Below, piece after piece: positions 1-14,241 of a DNA stretch of 64,000 bases. The notes under the pieces are model-generated. The model did no database searches. It saw nothing but the letters and a program-made list of their open reading frames with translations, and had not been told where the DNA came from. Made by a program: the position numbers and the translations under genes. Source of the DNA: Polytrichum commune (taxonomy: Eukaryota; Streptophyta; Polytrichopsida; Polytrichales; Polytrichaceae); NCBI GenBank assembly GCA_950295325.1, contig OX485804.1:15810001-15874000 (forward strand). Direction: 5' to 3'. Position 1 is the stretch's first letter; every line of letters starts with the position of its first letter.

Positions 1-299
1 TTACAAATGAACGGGTTGCGTTTGAGAAATAACCGGTCGAAAAGTTGAAGAACTAGAGGAAAGTGACCGACTGTTTGAGGGAAATGTGTGTGGAGTATAC
101 CTCAACGAATAAGAAGAAGAAGAAGAAGAAGAAAGGCCAAACGATCACAACGTGTAACCGGTTGGACTTGGAAACACTAGGTTTTGGACCGATTGTGCGT
201 AAAAACCTCTCCCGACACTATTTCACGCCTTTCATTCCTTCTTCAATCCTCTTGCAAGCGAGATGGGTTGTTCATGGGTAAAATTTACGTTCTTTCCGA

Positions 300-640
300 T
301 TAGCCCGGTGTTCCTAGGATACGGGAACACACGTGATTAGTATGAGATGGTGAGTGAGTCCAAATCGAGGCCGTAGCCACTTTCCTCATAGTTTTCGGAG
401 CTCGTACGAGTGTTTTCTTCATCATCAACGTGAGGATTCTCATGCTCGTGAAATGGTCATATAGGTCCTCCCTCGGTTATGTTGATTGTTGAACTGAGAA
501 TGGTTCATTTGACTTTAAATGTGTAGCCCAATCTTATTTAAACATGTGGTGTCTTTGCAACATTTGTTCTTGGAGCCACATCTATCCATATACCACTCAA
601 ATGTAGGTAGTTGATTAAGAAAAATAACTAATGTTAGGGT
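300..640 (+). repeat. Dispersed repeat family A, copy 1
   Basis: This copy shares a linear order of motifs with copies near 21430-21775 and 44100-44460: a stretch like gccgtagccactttcctca, then ctcatgctcgtgaaatggtc, then a C-rich spot, then a 'tgtcttt...ccgttcttgga' segment and 'ccactcaaatgtaggt'. Here the C-rich spot is short and interrupted. The family looks non-coding, and no terminal repeats or target duplication could be defined, so its class is unknown. Confidence 0.55.
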
Positions 641-929
641 TGTCTGCCTTAGATTGATATTACATGTGGGTGGTAAGCATGTTGTTTGGCACTTTGATGC
701 AAAAGTCTTAATTTTGGAAGTGACACATGTAATTTAGAGGAAAATGACACGTGACACTTTGCTTGAAATTTGAATCGACGTGTGTTGAACCCTAAACTAA
801 ATGCCGTGTGTACATGTTGGGGATATTTAATGGGATTGCCTTCTCAAGGTAAAGTTAGCAATCGACTCACTGCACCATTTATGATATTTAGAGTCACTTA
901 CTCTCCAGAGTTACGTGATGCTATAGCTT

Positions 930-1010
930 TTTTTTGCTAAGAATGTACCTTTCATACCAAGTAAAGTGTTTTATGTTGCAGATTGTCCGTACAACCTTTT
1001 TAGTCTTTGT
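930..1010 (+). mobile_element. Possible decayed Ty1/copia polyprotein fragment
   Basis: A short open stretch reads like the segment before integrase in copia polyproteins, the region usually written as LYVPDLxxNLLS. It is an old, broken scrap. No LTRs or other parts were recognised, and the resemblance could be chance. Confidence 0.25.
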
Positions 1011-2540
1011 TGGTAGCAAATGAAATCTATGGTGAGAAGTTATAGCCTTGTGCAATTCCACTTGGTAAGTGACACTAAATACCATGACCGGTGTACTTCT
1101 TTGCAAATTATAGCCACACTACCAACATATGAGCCCCAGAGCACACATCAAGTGCAACTGGAAAATTGCAAATCTAATAGTGGGATAGATTTTGTGTTAG
1201 ACTATTAGATTAGCTCTAGGACTTGTATGCTCACACAAGGATGCATTAAGGGATGGCCCCAGGGTACTTAATGAGTTAAGCTGCACCATTTAGTGCAGGT
1301 AATTGGGCCCATACTACGTCAAGAATCATGAGAGTATCGTAAGCGCAAACTTATAAAGAGGTGTTTCATATTACGACACTAAAATACAAAGTATCATGGA
1401 CGACATATCCTACATGACCCTAAGCAGTGGATGTTGAAGTAAGTACAGACTGCTAAAAATCCCACCAAGAATCATTCAGGAATCTAAGAATACAGAAGCT
1501 TGACTTTGGGATTTATAAAAATTGCCATGCACTTGGAAAGAGTGTAGACCTCACCATTTGGATGACAGATCTTTGTTGAAAGCAACTTGTATGCAAGAAA
1601 TATTCAAGAAGTGCCATATGCCATCCTTTTTATATCGACGAGGCACAGAATAAAGAAGGCTTGTGCCCCCTTTCAATCATGAAAACCTATGTCCTTTTTG
1701 CCAGCCACCAAATTGTCACTCCTGACAGGGACCACTTCTTCGTGACCTTTGGTGCATCAAATTAGATTCCTGAATGATGATTCTGTCCTTTTGTTGGATG
1801 CGACTTTCTTAAATTTCACCCATTAGTCAAAAAAACGAACTTTGAAAGCTTCACCTCAGCTGATAACTCTAAAGTGGCTCCAACCCTAGCTTATTATTGA
1901 AGCTCTGTTTATCACTTGTGAATTGTGATAGAAAGTCACTCGCAAATTCCTCCACCACAGAAAACTGCACTCGTTCTTTACCATCCTCAATTCTATCTAT
2001 TACTTATTGCTCACTTTGTACTTTTTGGATGTTGATTCGCCCACTTTCGACTTTTCCCAATTTGCATTTGCTCCAGAAACAAATCTTCAACTGCTAGATT
2101 TTTCTGTTGTACCACTAATGAAAAAGGTTCCACTACTGTTGATGTTTATAACATCGCCATGTATAATCTGGTTGGTTGTGAAACTATGTTCTGCTTTTCT
2201 CCACATTCTCCGAATTTACACACACTTGGATTAACTTCCTCGCCAAATCAATAGCTAGAAATATTTAGTTGCTCATAAACAAAAATGCCAAACCCATATC
2301 AAAAGAGCATGTGCGTAAAACCTTCCCAAAGGTCTGCAAAATACATTAGACTTTGTTATCTTTTCATCGGCTGATGCATATGTGCGACAATTCACATGCG
2401 AATGTCGTCCTATATGTAGGAGCAGAGGTGCATCAGAAAACAAGGTCTCTTGATTGATTGTGGTATCCAACTCTAACTAAAACTTGGTGCAAATGTCTTC
2501 ACTGTGTTGCCAATTGTTCAGATCTTTCAAGTCCTTCGGC

Positions 2541-4572
2541 TTAGTGCTCCTTGTGATCCTTGTACTCAAAGAGCCCATCAGGTCCTGCATTCCAAGGATC
2601 TTACTTTGGTCAGGTTACATTCACAAATTTGAATTTGGAATTCTAGTCTATGGTGATGATGTGCATACTGTTTTTTGTAAATAAGGACAAATAATGACAC
2701 ATGACTAGCTAGAAAATCTAAAGTATAATATCTTGGTTGTCTTAAATTACACTGATAGCCAAAAAGGGGAGTACGCACCCCAAGGGAACTGCTTGTTGCG
2801 GATATGCAAGTAAGAATAAGCCTGCCATGCAAAGAAGTAACAGCTTAGAAGAGATGCTCCAGAGCTCAAAGAAATTCTAGAAAGTATCATGAGATATATA
2901 CAAGGAACAATTGGGTGAGCTGCACCTAGTACATCAGTACACCAGAAAAAAGGCAGCTAACTCCTTTCTATGTACTGAAGAGGGGGGTTCTCTAGTCTTG
3001 ACCCCCCAAAAATTCCCACAAAGTTTGCCACGTGTTGTTCATACATTGGGGGATACCACTCACATCGCATGTGGGGAGACTACATTCCGGCACTGGTAAT
3101 GATGAAATAAAGCGCCCCCCTACAGTAGGGCTTGAATATATAGTTTCACAAGTCCAGGCCTACTTTCTTCACCTACATCACTTATAGTGGACTTTGTCCA
3201 AATCTGGTTGGCTGAAACTTACAGGTTGCTCGCCGCCATGATGTTCTTCTCCAGAAAGAGTGTAGATGCCCATGGCGATACAACCTATGTATGCGGCAAT
3301 TGTGATGTTCTTCCACTTCTCGGTCTCCTCTGTTATGAATCAAAACAATCACCAGTCCTTAAGGCAGATCCCCAGAATGGCGCACCAAATAATTCATGGC
3401 AGTGCAGGAGAGGCTCTAATAAGCAAAGAGATTAAAATTGCAGCTTGTAACTGCAAGTTGAACGCATTACACGCACTCAACACCAAGCTGACCTAACAAC
3501 ATCTTCTGTAGTTTTGACGAGAGGCACAGTACTCTGCCAAGAAGATCGTAAAAATGCAAGAAGAAAATTGGCAAACACTTGAAATCAATAACAAGCTGGT
3601 GGAATTATGGACACCAATAGTACGACTTTTGAGTTGTGAGCACATAATCAGAAACTTGAATACCCCTCCCGATGTATGCATGGCTCCAACTCATTTCCAA
3701 TCATCTAACGAACAACAACCATTGCATCGAAAGAAGGGAATCACATTGCAGTGATTCATAATTCATATGCACAGGTGCAACCGATGGGGACGGCACGGTT
3801 CCAACCTAGTGTTATAACATGCTAGGATTGATCCCTGGTTCATGTTCCCTTTTGCATACTCAAGGTACTCTCGGAGGGTTTTTCTTAAGAATGATGGCAA
3901 GGGTCTCCTGCAAGTCGCACATCCAAAATGGACCTAGAATCTCCTCTCGTAACGGCTTCTCAGAAGACCGACTCTCTGTCGTGGACAAAAAACTTTTAAA
4001 TTCCTCAGTCCTACCAAGGAAACTAAGAACCCAGACAAACCGAATCCCGAATCCAAAATCTTATATGAATAGGCCAAAGATTCTCATCAGGCAGAATTGA
4101 AAGGCCGATTGCTTATTTAGAGACACTAGTAATACTACACTTCATGGAAATCAGAAGATCTCACCAAATGGCTGATCATAGGAACGAAGAGAAGGGAAAT
4201 CCAAACCCTAAATACCATGGATCTAGAACACATGTATGATAATGCACACCACCAAACCCTAGCCCGACCAAAACCTAGCGAAGACCTAAATTCACCGCAC
4301 ATCAAAGCACGAGACGAATGGACGGCCGGAGATTCTAGAACAAACTAGAATCAACCGATCGACGCATTCTAGCAGCAATGCACAAGAAGATCCTGTATCG
4401 GAAAATTAGGGTTTCGGCAAAAGGATTTGACGGACGAACCGGCATCATCGTGCTTGTGAGCGGACGCAGCAAAGAAGCGCTTGGTGGTCGCGGGACGGCT
4501 GGCCATCAACGCATCGCGCGTCGAAGGGCGGGCCAGGAGGGCGCCTAGTCGCTGCCGCAAGGGATTCGCCAT
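2541..4572 (-). CDS. COX6A: Cytochrome c oxidase subunit 6a, mitochondrial (4 exons)
   Basis: This is a nuclear-encoded small subunit of respiratory complex IV in the inner mitochondrial membrane. Exons on the minus strand are 4572-4440, 3329-3223, 2821-2779 and 2584-2541. All introns are GT-AG, and the joins keep one frame of 108 aa; plant relatives are slightly over 100 aa. Residues 1 to about 40 form an Arg-rich presequence without acidic residues until RD, ending near FFAASAHKHDDA, which matches the plant COX6A pattern of SSAHHDDA. Residues about 50-70 (from WKNI) form the single membrane helix. The tail carries the family signature LHIRNKQFPWG (85-95) followed by PDGLFEYKDHKEH to the stop; Gln91 replaces the usual Glu. 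The start at 4572 is preferred over an in-frame ATG 12 codons upstream because it begins the presequence in the usual way. It looks intact. Intron 1 is about 1.1 kb. Confidence 0.93.
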
Positions 4573-7500
4573 CGCTGCAAGATTTGTGTGTCCAAGGTTC
4601 CTCCGCAAAGCTCACACCGATGAATGCTTCGATGTTTGTCGGAGGCGAGGCGAGCCTTGGCCCCCCTTCCTTCGACCCTCCTTCCTTTTCGCTTTCCCAA
4701 CTTTTGGCCTTGTGCCTTTTACTTTTTACCTTTGTTTCCCGGTCATATTTTTGGAACAAAGGAAGCGCGTGGCGACCTTGCTACACCGATTATCCCAATT
4801 ACTGAGGGTGGGCGAATAGTGAGAGTGTGGGAAATTAGTGAGAGTGAAACTCACTTCCTTCACGCTATGAAATTAGTGCCACCAAAAGATCTAGGAAGCA
4901 TTGTTCATCTTGACATCCCTCACTGAAAATATCAGCACTATTCTACTTGGCATTATCCACTGACAAGTTTGTATTTTATCCCTCTACAAGTATCTTAGAG
5001 CACGCTTTGAGTTTCTTGAAAAAAAAGTTTAATAATACTCAACAACATATCCAATCCTCACTTGTTTGGAGACCTGGCAAAATAGTGTGTGTTTCAAGAA
5101 TTAGGATAATCAGTGTAGTTTTTCCGTCAAGTAGAGAGAAGATTTAATGGCCATGAATTGAACCGCCAACCACTCCATTCTGTGTTGGGTTACCTCTCCA
5201 CTATCATCCAGTAGTTTACAATCATATCAGACCTTTTGTTTCCCATTTTCGATCCCCCATTTCTTATGCTAGGTACTCAAGAATGGCACCACAAAACATA
5301 ATTTGGTAATGAATAATTTTTCATTGGATTAGGTACCTTGATTTCAACACATTTTAATTGGCATTTAGTTCTTGGATTGATTGTTGATCGTAGGTGTGCC
5401 TAGAGCCAACTCTTCTTCCTTTCCTCCACTTTTGACCTTTTACTTCTACTTTTCTTTCCAATTTTGAACCCATGTTCTTGGGATTAGGAACGGTTCTTTC
5501 TAGAATATTTGGTCTCTTCTCATGTGCAATAAGTAATTGGGAAAATGAATTAAGCCAATTGGCAAAGCTTGTGCAAATCCAATGCCTAAGAATGATTTCA
5601 AGTGACAAAATGTTGGATTGTGATGAATTTTCAAGAAGCAAATGTGTGAGTTTTCTTAAGTGATATTATAGGTGTGCAAAGGGGTGAGAGGGACTTATCG
5701 CACACGACCGTGCTTCTCATTGATCCAACATAAAAACATTGGAATAGTATTAGTCTGGATCAATGCATTTTCAAGGGTTTGTTTTGCTAGAAGCTCGGTG
5801 GGCAACAAACGTTTAGAGCATGCAAAAAATAATGCTTCGTTTTCAAACATAAGTAGTAAATGTATTGGTATTATCATTTTTGAAAGTGAAGTGTGACAAC
5901 CATTTAAAAAAATGTTTGCTAGGGTTGGCGATATAGAAAAGAGGAGCCCCAAAACATGTGCCGTAAGAAGTCATGTTTCTAGCTACAAATCTATTTTACA
6001 TGTCAAATTTGGCAACATAACCTAACTTTCTTCTATTGGAGTCTAAATTTCTACTATAAAGCTCGGAGATAATAGTGAATTGTGATGTCATAGCTTGAGT
6101 GTCTCGGGACCTTTTGCTAGCCCCTATCAATAACAAGTAACTGCCATAAAATTAAACAGAACACAAGAGCTAACAAGTTTGTAATGACATCTACAGGTTG
6201 ACCATGACAACCTTAATACATACCCACATAATTAAATACATGATCTACAAACACAAAATGACATACTAAACATTTTATACTAGAATAATTAAGTCAAAAT
6301 TCCAAATACAAATGCCATTGAACACAAAATCAACTAATTAGGAACAACATAATGTGTAGCGGCTAGGACTCAAGACCACATAATGAAGACCAACATGTAA
6401 ATTACCATAGTGGAACATCAAGCAAGACTCAACATGGTTTACAAAAATGTAACTTCTAGATCACAATGGCAAACATCAAGAAATGCGAAGACTTCCAAAA
6501 CTGATAACTATTGAAAGGGGCTTAGCAATCAACATTGTAATTGCAAGTCCAACCAACTCCAAAACTTCAATTCTTTCATCATTGACATGTAGACCTACAA
6601 ACTCACATGCGTTAGAAACTTAGAATAATCATTTGTAAGTTCACATGCAATTCAATCAAACCTACCTTGTGAGCAAAAATAATTTTACTCATCATAAGCC
6701 ACGTCATTGAGGAATTCATCAATGCTATGAAATTGTTGGGCATGCATGCCAACCACTAGTGGGTGATGGGTAGATAAATGATTCCGTACCTTCTTCTTCA
6801 AGCAATTTAGCGTGTTGAATGTGCACTGTATTACCAGTCACTGCCAACTCGACAATCTTCATGAACTTTGAAAACTTTTGTCACAACAACCTCAAGGCAC
6901 AAGTCCATGCCAAAGTTTTGTTAATGAATTGAAAGGTAAATCCCCCTTCACAACAACTTGGCAATTTGCCTTCATCATGATCTTAAACACGAAGGTTTGC
7001 TCATCCACTTTAAGAGTAAGAGGATGGCATGCACCTCTCTTACCCAATCACTCTCTTTCTCATGCCCACTTCATGGTCCTCTTCATATCGTTTCACATAC
7101 ATGTAGTGTTCCATTATGACATTCATGCCTTTTGAATTTTCCATCGGCATGTGGGGCCAATCAATATTGAAAGTATACAAATTTGAATGCATCCATGACA
7201 GTGGATGTTGGAATACGGTTTGTAAGCCCAGAGTTAAGCTTCAATGGCCGTACCTATACCCAACAAATACACCAAAACAACCAATTACTTCACACCACAG
7301 GCTTGAAGGCATGCAATAAAATTCAAGGCAAGAAACTATCAAACAAGGGTGGGAGCTTGGAGGCTAGAGCTTATCCTTACATAGGTTTCTCATATCATCC
7401 ACAATGTAAGAGTACAATGCCTAGGTCACTTGCTCAAGTATAGCGAAGTCATTTGGTCAATGTGTGGCAGGGATGTTACATTCTCCCCAAGGGAAGTCAC

Positions 7501-10500
7501 GTGCTCACCCCCTTATCATTCAAATTTAAAGCCATGATGACCCAAGATATGGATATGATATTATGCCAAATTATGATCAATGCTTTGAGATCTCAAGTCA
7601 TAGCTTGTGAGAATGTTGTCACATAAAATGCATTGAATTTTGCAATGCACATTTGAATGGCAATCACGAAATCACACACAAACACATTACGTTCTTGTGC
7701 AAATTACTCAAGGATATGCACAAATATCAACATAGGCAAAAGGGCCAGATAGGCCTAGGAGATTATAGATGTCCAAAAGAAGAAAAAAAATAGAGGTTCG
7801 TATTGGCAAGTTTTAAGAGCTTCTTGTCAACCTTAGTTTTTTGGTCTAAGGGGTATTTTGTGGAGGGGAGAGTCCAATTTCATCTTCATTAGCAAACCTT
7901 GTACTTGTTCATAACACAAAATGTCGGGCTAAGCATATTCAATAACCTTTAACCCTTCGATTGCATCACCTCTACTAGCTTAACAGACTCTAGATGGTGC
8001 TTTGGCAAATGTGCAATAAATAAATACATAAATAAAAATACAATGAAGCAAGCATGGCCTCAAAAACAAGAGACAACAATGAGCCCACTCAAGGTTTCAT
8101 GGTGAGGTTGGTCTTATGGGCCTAAAAGCCAACCAAAACAAGTTAGCCAACACGAGAGAGTTAAAGAGCATATATAAAGATCAAGGAAAACAAGGTTAGA
8201 ATGATGTCCTCACAAAGTAGTGGTTGCCCAAATATGAGGAGCCCACCTTTGCCACAATTGCTTCAAGATCCATGTCCTTTACCTTGGAAAGTGCTAACGC
8301 CATCCACCATATCGAAACGCACAAGAGCAATTAGTGCAAGGCTAAAAAATAATGGAAAGCAAAAGCCAAATTGAAAGAAAACAAAATTGAGGAAGGAAAT
8401 ACACTTGCACCAAAGTATGTCAATTGGACATCATATTCTAGCCCCTCCACGCCAACATAAGTCTTCATGGCTTGGACCATAGCTCGTGTCATATGTTGGA
8501 GTTGCTACCATCAACCACTTGCTCCAATGACAAATGCATTGACACTCAGGTCCACTTATCATAAGTGTAGGTGTTGATCGAAATCCAACTATGAATGTCC
8601 AATGTAGTTACCTCATTGTCGATGATGGAAAAGAAGTGTGCACCTTTCATGACATCCCTAAGTTTGTTGGACTTGGTGAAAGAGACATTCAACCAACCCA
8701 TCCGACCAATGTTGTTATGAGAGAGTGTGAACACTAAGGAACTTGAAGAGTGGTTGTAAGGAGATATTTTTGGCCATGGGACGCCCTTCTTGCAGAAGAC
8801 GCAAAATAGTTTGCCCCGGCATTTTCGTGCACGCTCATCTTTGAACACTTATTAATGTGCAATTGTGGCCACATTCTAACTGACATGGATTCTATCAAAC
8901 TCGAGGTGCTTAAAAATTCTTTGCAAGATATCATTGCCTTTTCTTTTCTTTTCTTTCAATTCTATTCCCAATGATTTTTGATGCCGTATGTTTTCTAGAA
9001 TGTTCTTTCAAAGTAAGCTATTTTGGACCAAGAATTTTGTATCCCCCAGTGATGATGGAACAAACAATATATATGATAGACTCACATAACCCATCATGAT
9101 CCATATACAATTTTGCCCAAGGCAAGCGAGTTGCCCATGTACCTTGGAGCTTTGTTGAGGCACGGGGAGGTGACTATTGAAATTTTAGAAACCACGTGAG
9201 ATAAAAAATAGGGTCAATTTAATTCATCGAGGGTAAATTTTACAAATTCGTTAGATCTACCATAGCATTGGAAATATGTCCTCTACATGATTATTTGTAA
9301 AATAGGGTGGTGAATAATTCCTCCATTTTAGTAATCAGTAGAAAAAAAAAATAGGGTATTAGATATTGGATCCCCCCAAATGTGTGTAGTAGGATCAATA
9401 AAATAATTATGGGTTTGACTACTTGGATGAAGAATTGTGTAAATTTTGTCCAAATTTGAATGAAACGCGTTAGTATGGAGGGAAATGTTGTGGATTTTTT
9501 TGGGGGAAGGAATGTTGTGACTTCTCAATGGCCCTTGGCTTGCTTAGGGTTGGGCAAGCACAGTGGCGTGAAGGCGGTGAAGCGTTTGGGTAGGAGGTCT
9601 TGTGTTGGTGAAGTGTGGCGCATAGGCGGTAGGTAAGACACATTTTTTGGAGTTTTCTTCTTTGCTTCATAACGTTCACACAAGGTGTTTCATGAGCGCC
9701 AAAGATTCATCTTGCTCCGCTTGCATGCGGTAAGAATTGATTTCAAACTCCAACTCCTTGATTTTCCCCTTCCATTGTCTGTTTTTTGACGACATGCTAT
9801 TGATTTCCGACGCCCTTCTAAATGTGAGATGTAGAAAGATGAAGAGTTACAAAATCTGAATGTGAGCGTAGAAATATGAGATGTTTTCCAGGTTATTCTA
9901 TACTTGTATCTTGTTCTTTGAGACATCTACCTCAAGTGGGATGTTCTGATGTCGCTACCAATAGTTGTAAAAATGTGTACGTTTTGATGAGATGTGTCAT
10001 TCGGATTTTGTGTAACATGTGGTTTCGTAGTCAGAGGACGAGGTCCTACTGGAGATTGCAGTGTCATTCCATAAGAGGCCAATTTTGTCATCAAACTGGA
10101 ACTAATGTCGTGGAAACTAGTAGATTACTCAGATGAAAAAAATTAAGAAAAGTTCGTGAGGTTGGAATTGGGTTCTAGAAAGGCCGATATTGGGATCATC
10201 TCGGAAATGTGAGCCAACTTTTTTCATATGATCATTTTCAACCCTAGAATTATAGGTTTCTTTCGAAGATTTTAAACATAAAATTACAAACTCCATTATG
10301 TAATCATAGTAATGCTAGTAGTGTCCAATATGCCAACATTCTATTGATTATATTTTTACTACAACAATCTTTTGTAGATGATCGATGATGCGCTACAACA
10401 TTTGGCAATGTCACTATGGTAGACGTAAAGGATTGCGCTTTGCCTTGCACTCTACCTTGGAGGAAGACTTGGTGGAGTGGTTGGAGACTTCAAAGGTTAC

Positions 10501-11510
10501 CCGCCTCATGCCATCAATTAGTTTTAGTTATTCGTCATCATTGGTGTTAAGCAAATCTCTCCAAATTTTTTAGTCTTATCATGACATTGTAGAGGATATT
10601 GACATGTATTGGAGGGTGCATAGTTATATCCTAACCCTTCACATTGTAAATATTTGGTACAAGGTTGAATGTGTTTGTGAACACAATTGAAGTAGATGTT
10701 TTCAATTTGTGTATTTAACTTTCTTTCATTTGAATGTAATCTTTTATTTTTGGAGTACATAGTTGTGCAAAAAATCATGTTTTGTGATAATTGATTGTGT
10801 TTCTTATTTTGTTCTATCCATTTTTACAACTTGTCTATGTTAGCTTGTACATTTTGTTATCTCCATGTTTATTGGTAACTTTTTAAATAATATCCTAGTG
10901 TTATTGATTGTGTTTTGAGCGGCATTTTGAACGGTTTAGCATTGGTAAAAGTAATTGAAACTGATTAAATGACAAGATGGATGCTATGGAACGTTTGTTG
11001 CTCACATAGTCAACTTTGCAATGCTATAGTATTCCGTCTACTATTTGGTACTTGTACGATTTATAAAAAAAATATGATGCCAAAAATTAGCCTTTCTAAA
11101 CAATTACAAATAAATATAGGGTGTTAAAAATTACGTCAAAGTAGCTTTATATCTACATATAGGGAGGGAAAAAATATTGAGAGGTGCATAAATATCCCCC
11201 TATTAAATACCCCATTATCGCACGTGGTTACAAAATGTAAGGGGGTGTGATCCCCCCGTGTGTTGAGGCCTCATAGGATTTTTCAAGACATCTTCTATGG
11301 AGGTCCATTATGCATTATGAACTCCTCATCATAGTTGTCATGAACATTGATATTGGTAGGCAATTTCCCCTTACCTTAATGGGTTTTAAAAATAGTCGTT
11401 GATCCCTCCAAGGAAAGGTTCACAATCTCCACTAAAGATTGAATTGTGAGGGTAACAATCACAAAGGGGTTGTTGAGATAAATCAAAGGGACTGCTATGT
11501 TAAATTGATC

Positions 11511-11523
11511 CCCCCCCCCCCCC
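11511..11523 (+). repeat. Poly-C tract
   Basis: This is an uninterrupted run of 13 C. It is one of nine or so poly-C or poly-G runs of 10-16 bases in the window. Confidence 0.95.
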
Positions 11524-12399
11524 ATTTCCCCCTTGTGCTTATGAGGAGCACAACACAAACATATGTCAAGACTTTGATTGCTAGACCCCAATTGTTGGTT
11601 AAAAAAACTCAATTGACTCGGAATTAGCAACGTCAAAACATGATTGAAGAGCCTTAGGAGTCGTATCCAAAGTGGATGTAGACCCAATGTTGGGAATGCA
11701 TTGGTAATAGCATAAGAGGGCAGATCCCTCCAATATGGTGGTAGATTGCCAATGTAAGGAGGGGAGTTGCAAGAAGCATGCAAGCAACGGAATCAAAGCA
11801 AACAACATACAACGCTTGAAAATATAAATGGGGGAGACATATACCTAAAAGCATGCTCCCTCCCTCACTAGTGCTTGCATTGCATTGCAATTCAAGTGCC
11901 ATCACCTATGGAACGCCATCAATCTCCTCAAGTATAACCATGCTCATGCATCACTCCAATCCCCTCCTCCCCAATCACCCCAAATTCCCCTCATTATCTC
12001 ATAGCTTTAGCCTAGAAGACAAAATTGCCTTGGAATATGAAGGTTAAGTTTACATATGGCAACAATTGACAAGAAAACTATGATGGAAAAACACGATAAT
12101 GACTAAAGGAATATCTTTATGGATGACAATAACTTAAAATGGCTTAAGTGAATGATCTTATGTTTTGCGAATAACTACATCCAACGGCCCATCTGGCATC
12201 ACCAAGCAATGCTCCATGCAATGATGGGGAATACAATCACAACCTTGAGGCGACATACTTGCCATGTGACACCTTGAGGCAACACCTTGAAGCTTGGTGA
12301 TCTACAGTCATCTTGGGGCGGACCATAATTTTTAATCTACAATTTCCTAGGCCTATTTTAGTGTAGGGTGGTATTTTCTCACCTTCTAGCTTTTTTGCA

Positions 12400-12500
12400 A
12401 CTTCAAAAAACCATGGTAGAGAGAGAGAGAACCACTTGTGTTGGTGTGAATGAGGGACTCTGCACCTTGATCATAGTTGCAAGCTCATGTTTGAAGCCAA
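12400..12500 (+). repeat. Short repeat paired with 21100-21210
   Basis: A short GA run is followed by 'accac..gttggtgtgaatgagggact' and 'caccttgatcatagttg..agctcatgt'. The same order occurs near 21100-21210, where the GA run is longer. This is a diverged dispersed repeat with a variable microsatellite, and its class is unknown. Confidence 0.6.
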
Positions 12501-14229
12501 AACAAGTTTACAAAGAATGATAGTCCGGATGTTACTTTATTTGGTTGATTTGACAACACAATTAGCTTCAAAGACCTTGAATTAGTTTAGTTGAAAATGA
12601 ATCACATCACAAATCAAGTTTTAATGGTGGATAGTTGAGAGGTAATTTTATATACGACAATCTCCTCTCGGCAAATAGCTAAGCATGTGTTGAGCATGTT
12701 GATTGTTTGGGCTATCTCAACCAATGAGTTGTCATTTTGATCCTTAGAACAATGGTTTGTTTGACAAGAATATCGGACCATCTTTACTAAAACATGAGAA
12801 AGTGAAATGGGAAAGCGAATGGAAGGGTTGTTACAAAACCGTTTTTTTTTACAAATGTAATTTGTTGCGTATGCAATATGAATGTTATTGTATATCCATT
12901 GGTTATATCGCACTTGAAGTTTCTAATGGATCCATCATGATATTTGAAGGTTGGGTGATTTGCCAATCAATATGGAATTGTCTATGTTGTGTGATCACGA
13001 GTTAGTCCATATGCTTATGTTGTAAGGATGGGTGTTTAACACGGTTGTCTATGTGATATGTGTAATTGAAGCTACTCATGAAGATAGTAACTTCATTGGA
13101 ATCATGGCAAGATTTTTCCTTAAATTAGCAAAACAACATTCAGCTTTGCTATGAGTGTGATTGGATAGCTTAAGAGTCTAACTACAATCTCAAATTGTTG
13201 TGATGATTATTTTCTCACGAACTATATATGTTATCATTCTCCTCATCCAGGGGTGAAAATATAACACAAGTAACATATGCACTTGTATTATTAAGAGAGA
13301 GCAATATGCATTTATATATCAATGCTTCTCCAACGACCTAATTTAGGTGCAATCGTTTACAAAAGGGGAAGCCAATTGATATTTGTAGATAACTTGTTGT
13401 CTCTTGAGAGACGTGTTCAACATCCATCCACAAACTATGATGAGAGGATTTTCATGCAAACCAACAACCAAGAACATAATCCACTCACTCTAGTGGGCTT
13501 CCTTTTTTATAACTCACTCTATGCCTTGTCGTGGTTCTTAAAAAAAAAAACAGGAATCATCTTAGTTTCAATGTCTTTTAAATAAAAGAAGCATTTGTTC
13601 TAGATACTATGGCTCCATTCTATTCACACACTACGTCTCATCAAACGCCCTCCACCAGCTTGTAACTCGATCGACTATATCTTAAGTGTTCATGGCCAAA
13701 GTGACATGGTCACAAGTATCACTACTTCCTCCTATTTCGGATCCTCATAGTATGTTAGCTCCTCTAACTTGAGTATCATACTCAATGCCACGATGGCTTA
13801 GAGATAACGTTTATTGGTCGGAATTCCAAGCATGCGCATCCCAAAACAAATCCATGGACCAACATATATAGATCCTTTCTTCCGGTTTCGGGGTCAAATT
13901 CCGTGTGTTGCTATATTTGTACATCCTATAATTCCACAACAAACTCTTCAACCCAAAATACTCCTCCTATTTACGTCCCGATTGATGGACTATTCCAATG
14001 GATTGCATCGTACATTGGATTTGGTCTCGTCGCCTCGTAGGGAGGGGGTTCGATCATTTGGGCAACTTGAAGGTCGCCGATTTTGATGTCATCGGGCAAC
14101 ACCCCCACATATATGCTAGTCCCAAGGCGAATATGAAGATGTCCTCCTTCAACATTGAATGCATGACATCTTTGTAGTCGCCCAAGAAACACATGTGGGA
14201 AGAATTTGTCGTATATGTGCAATTACGTG

Positions 14230-14241
14230 CCCCCCCCCCCC
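14230..14241 (+). repeat. Poly-C tract
   Basis: This is a run of 12 C. Unlike the tract at 20861 it is not obviously inside the dispersed family A. Confidence 0.95.

Larger units (their letters stand above)
1..2540. other. Gene-poor repeat-rich flank
   Basis: No supportable gene was found before the COX6A stop codon. The stretch holds an (AAG)n run at about 113-135, a copy of the dispersed poly-C repeat family at about 300-640, and a possible retroelement scrap near 930-1010. Part of 2270-2540 is probably the 3' untranslated region of the COX6A gene, which is on the opposite strand. Confidence 0.5.

Noticed and set aside
2484-2684. Plus-strand frame containing YGDDV, reminiscent of a reverse-transcriptase motif
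   Set aside because: It is antisense to the last exon and intron of COX6A and has no other polymerase motif.
4445-4926. Several overlapping frames around the COX6A first exon
   Set aside because: They are shadows of the GC-rich COX6A exon and its promoter in other frames.
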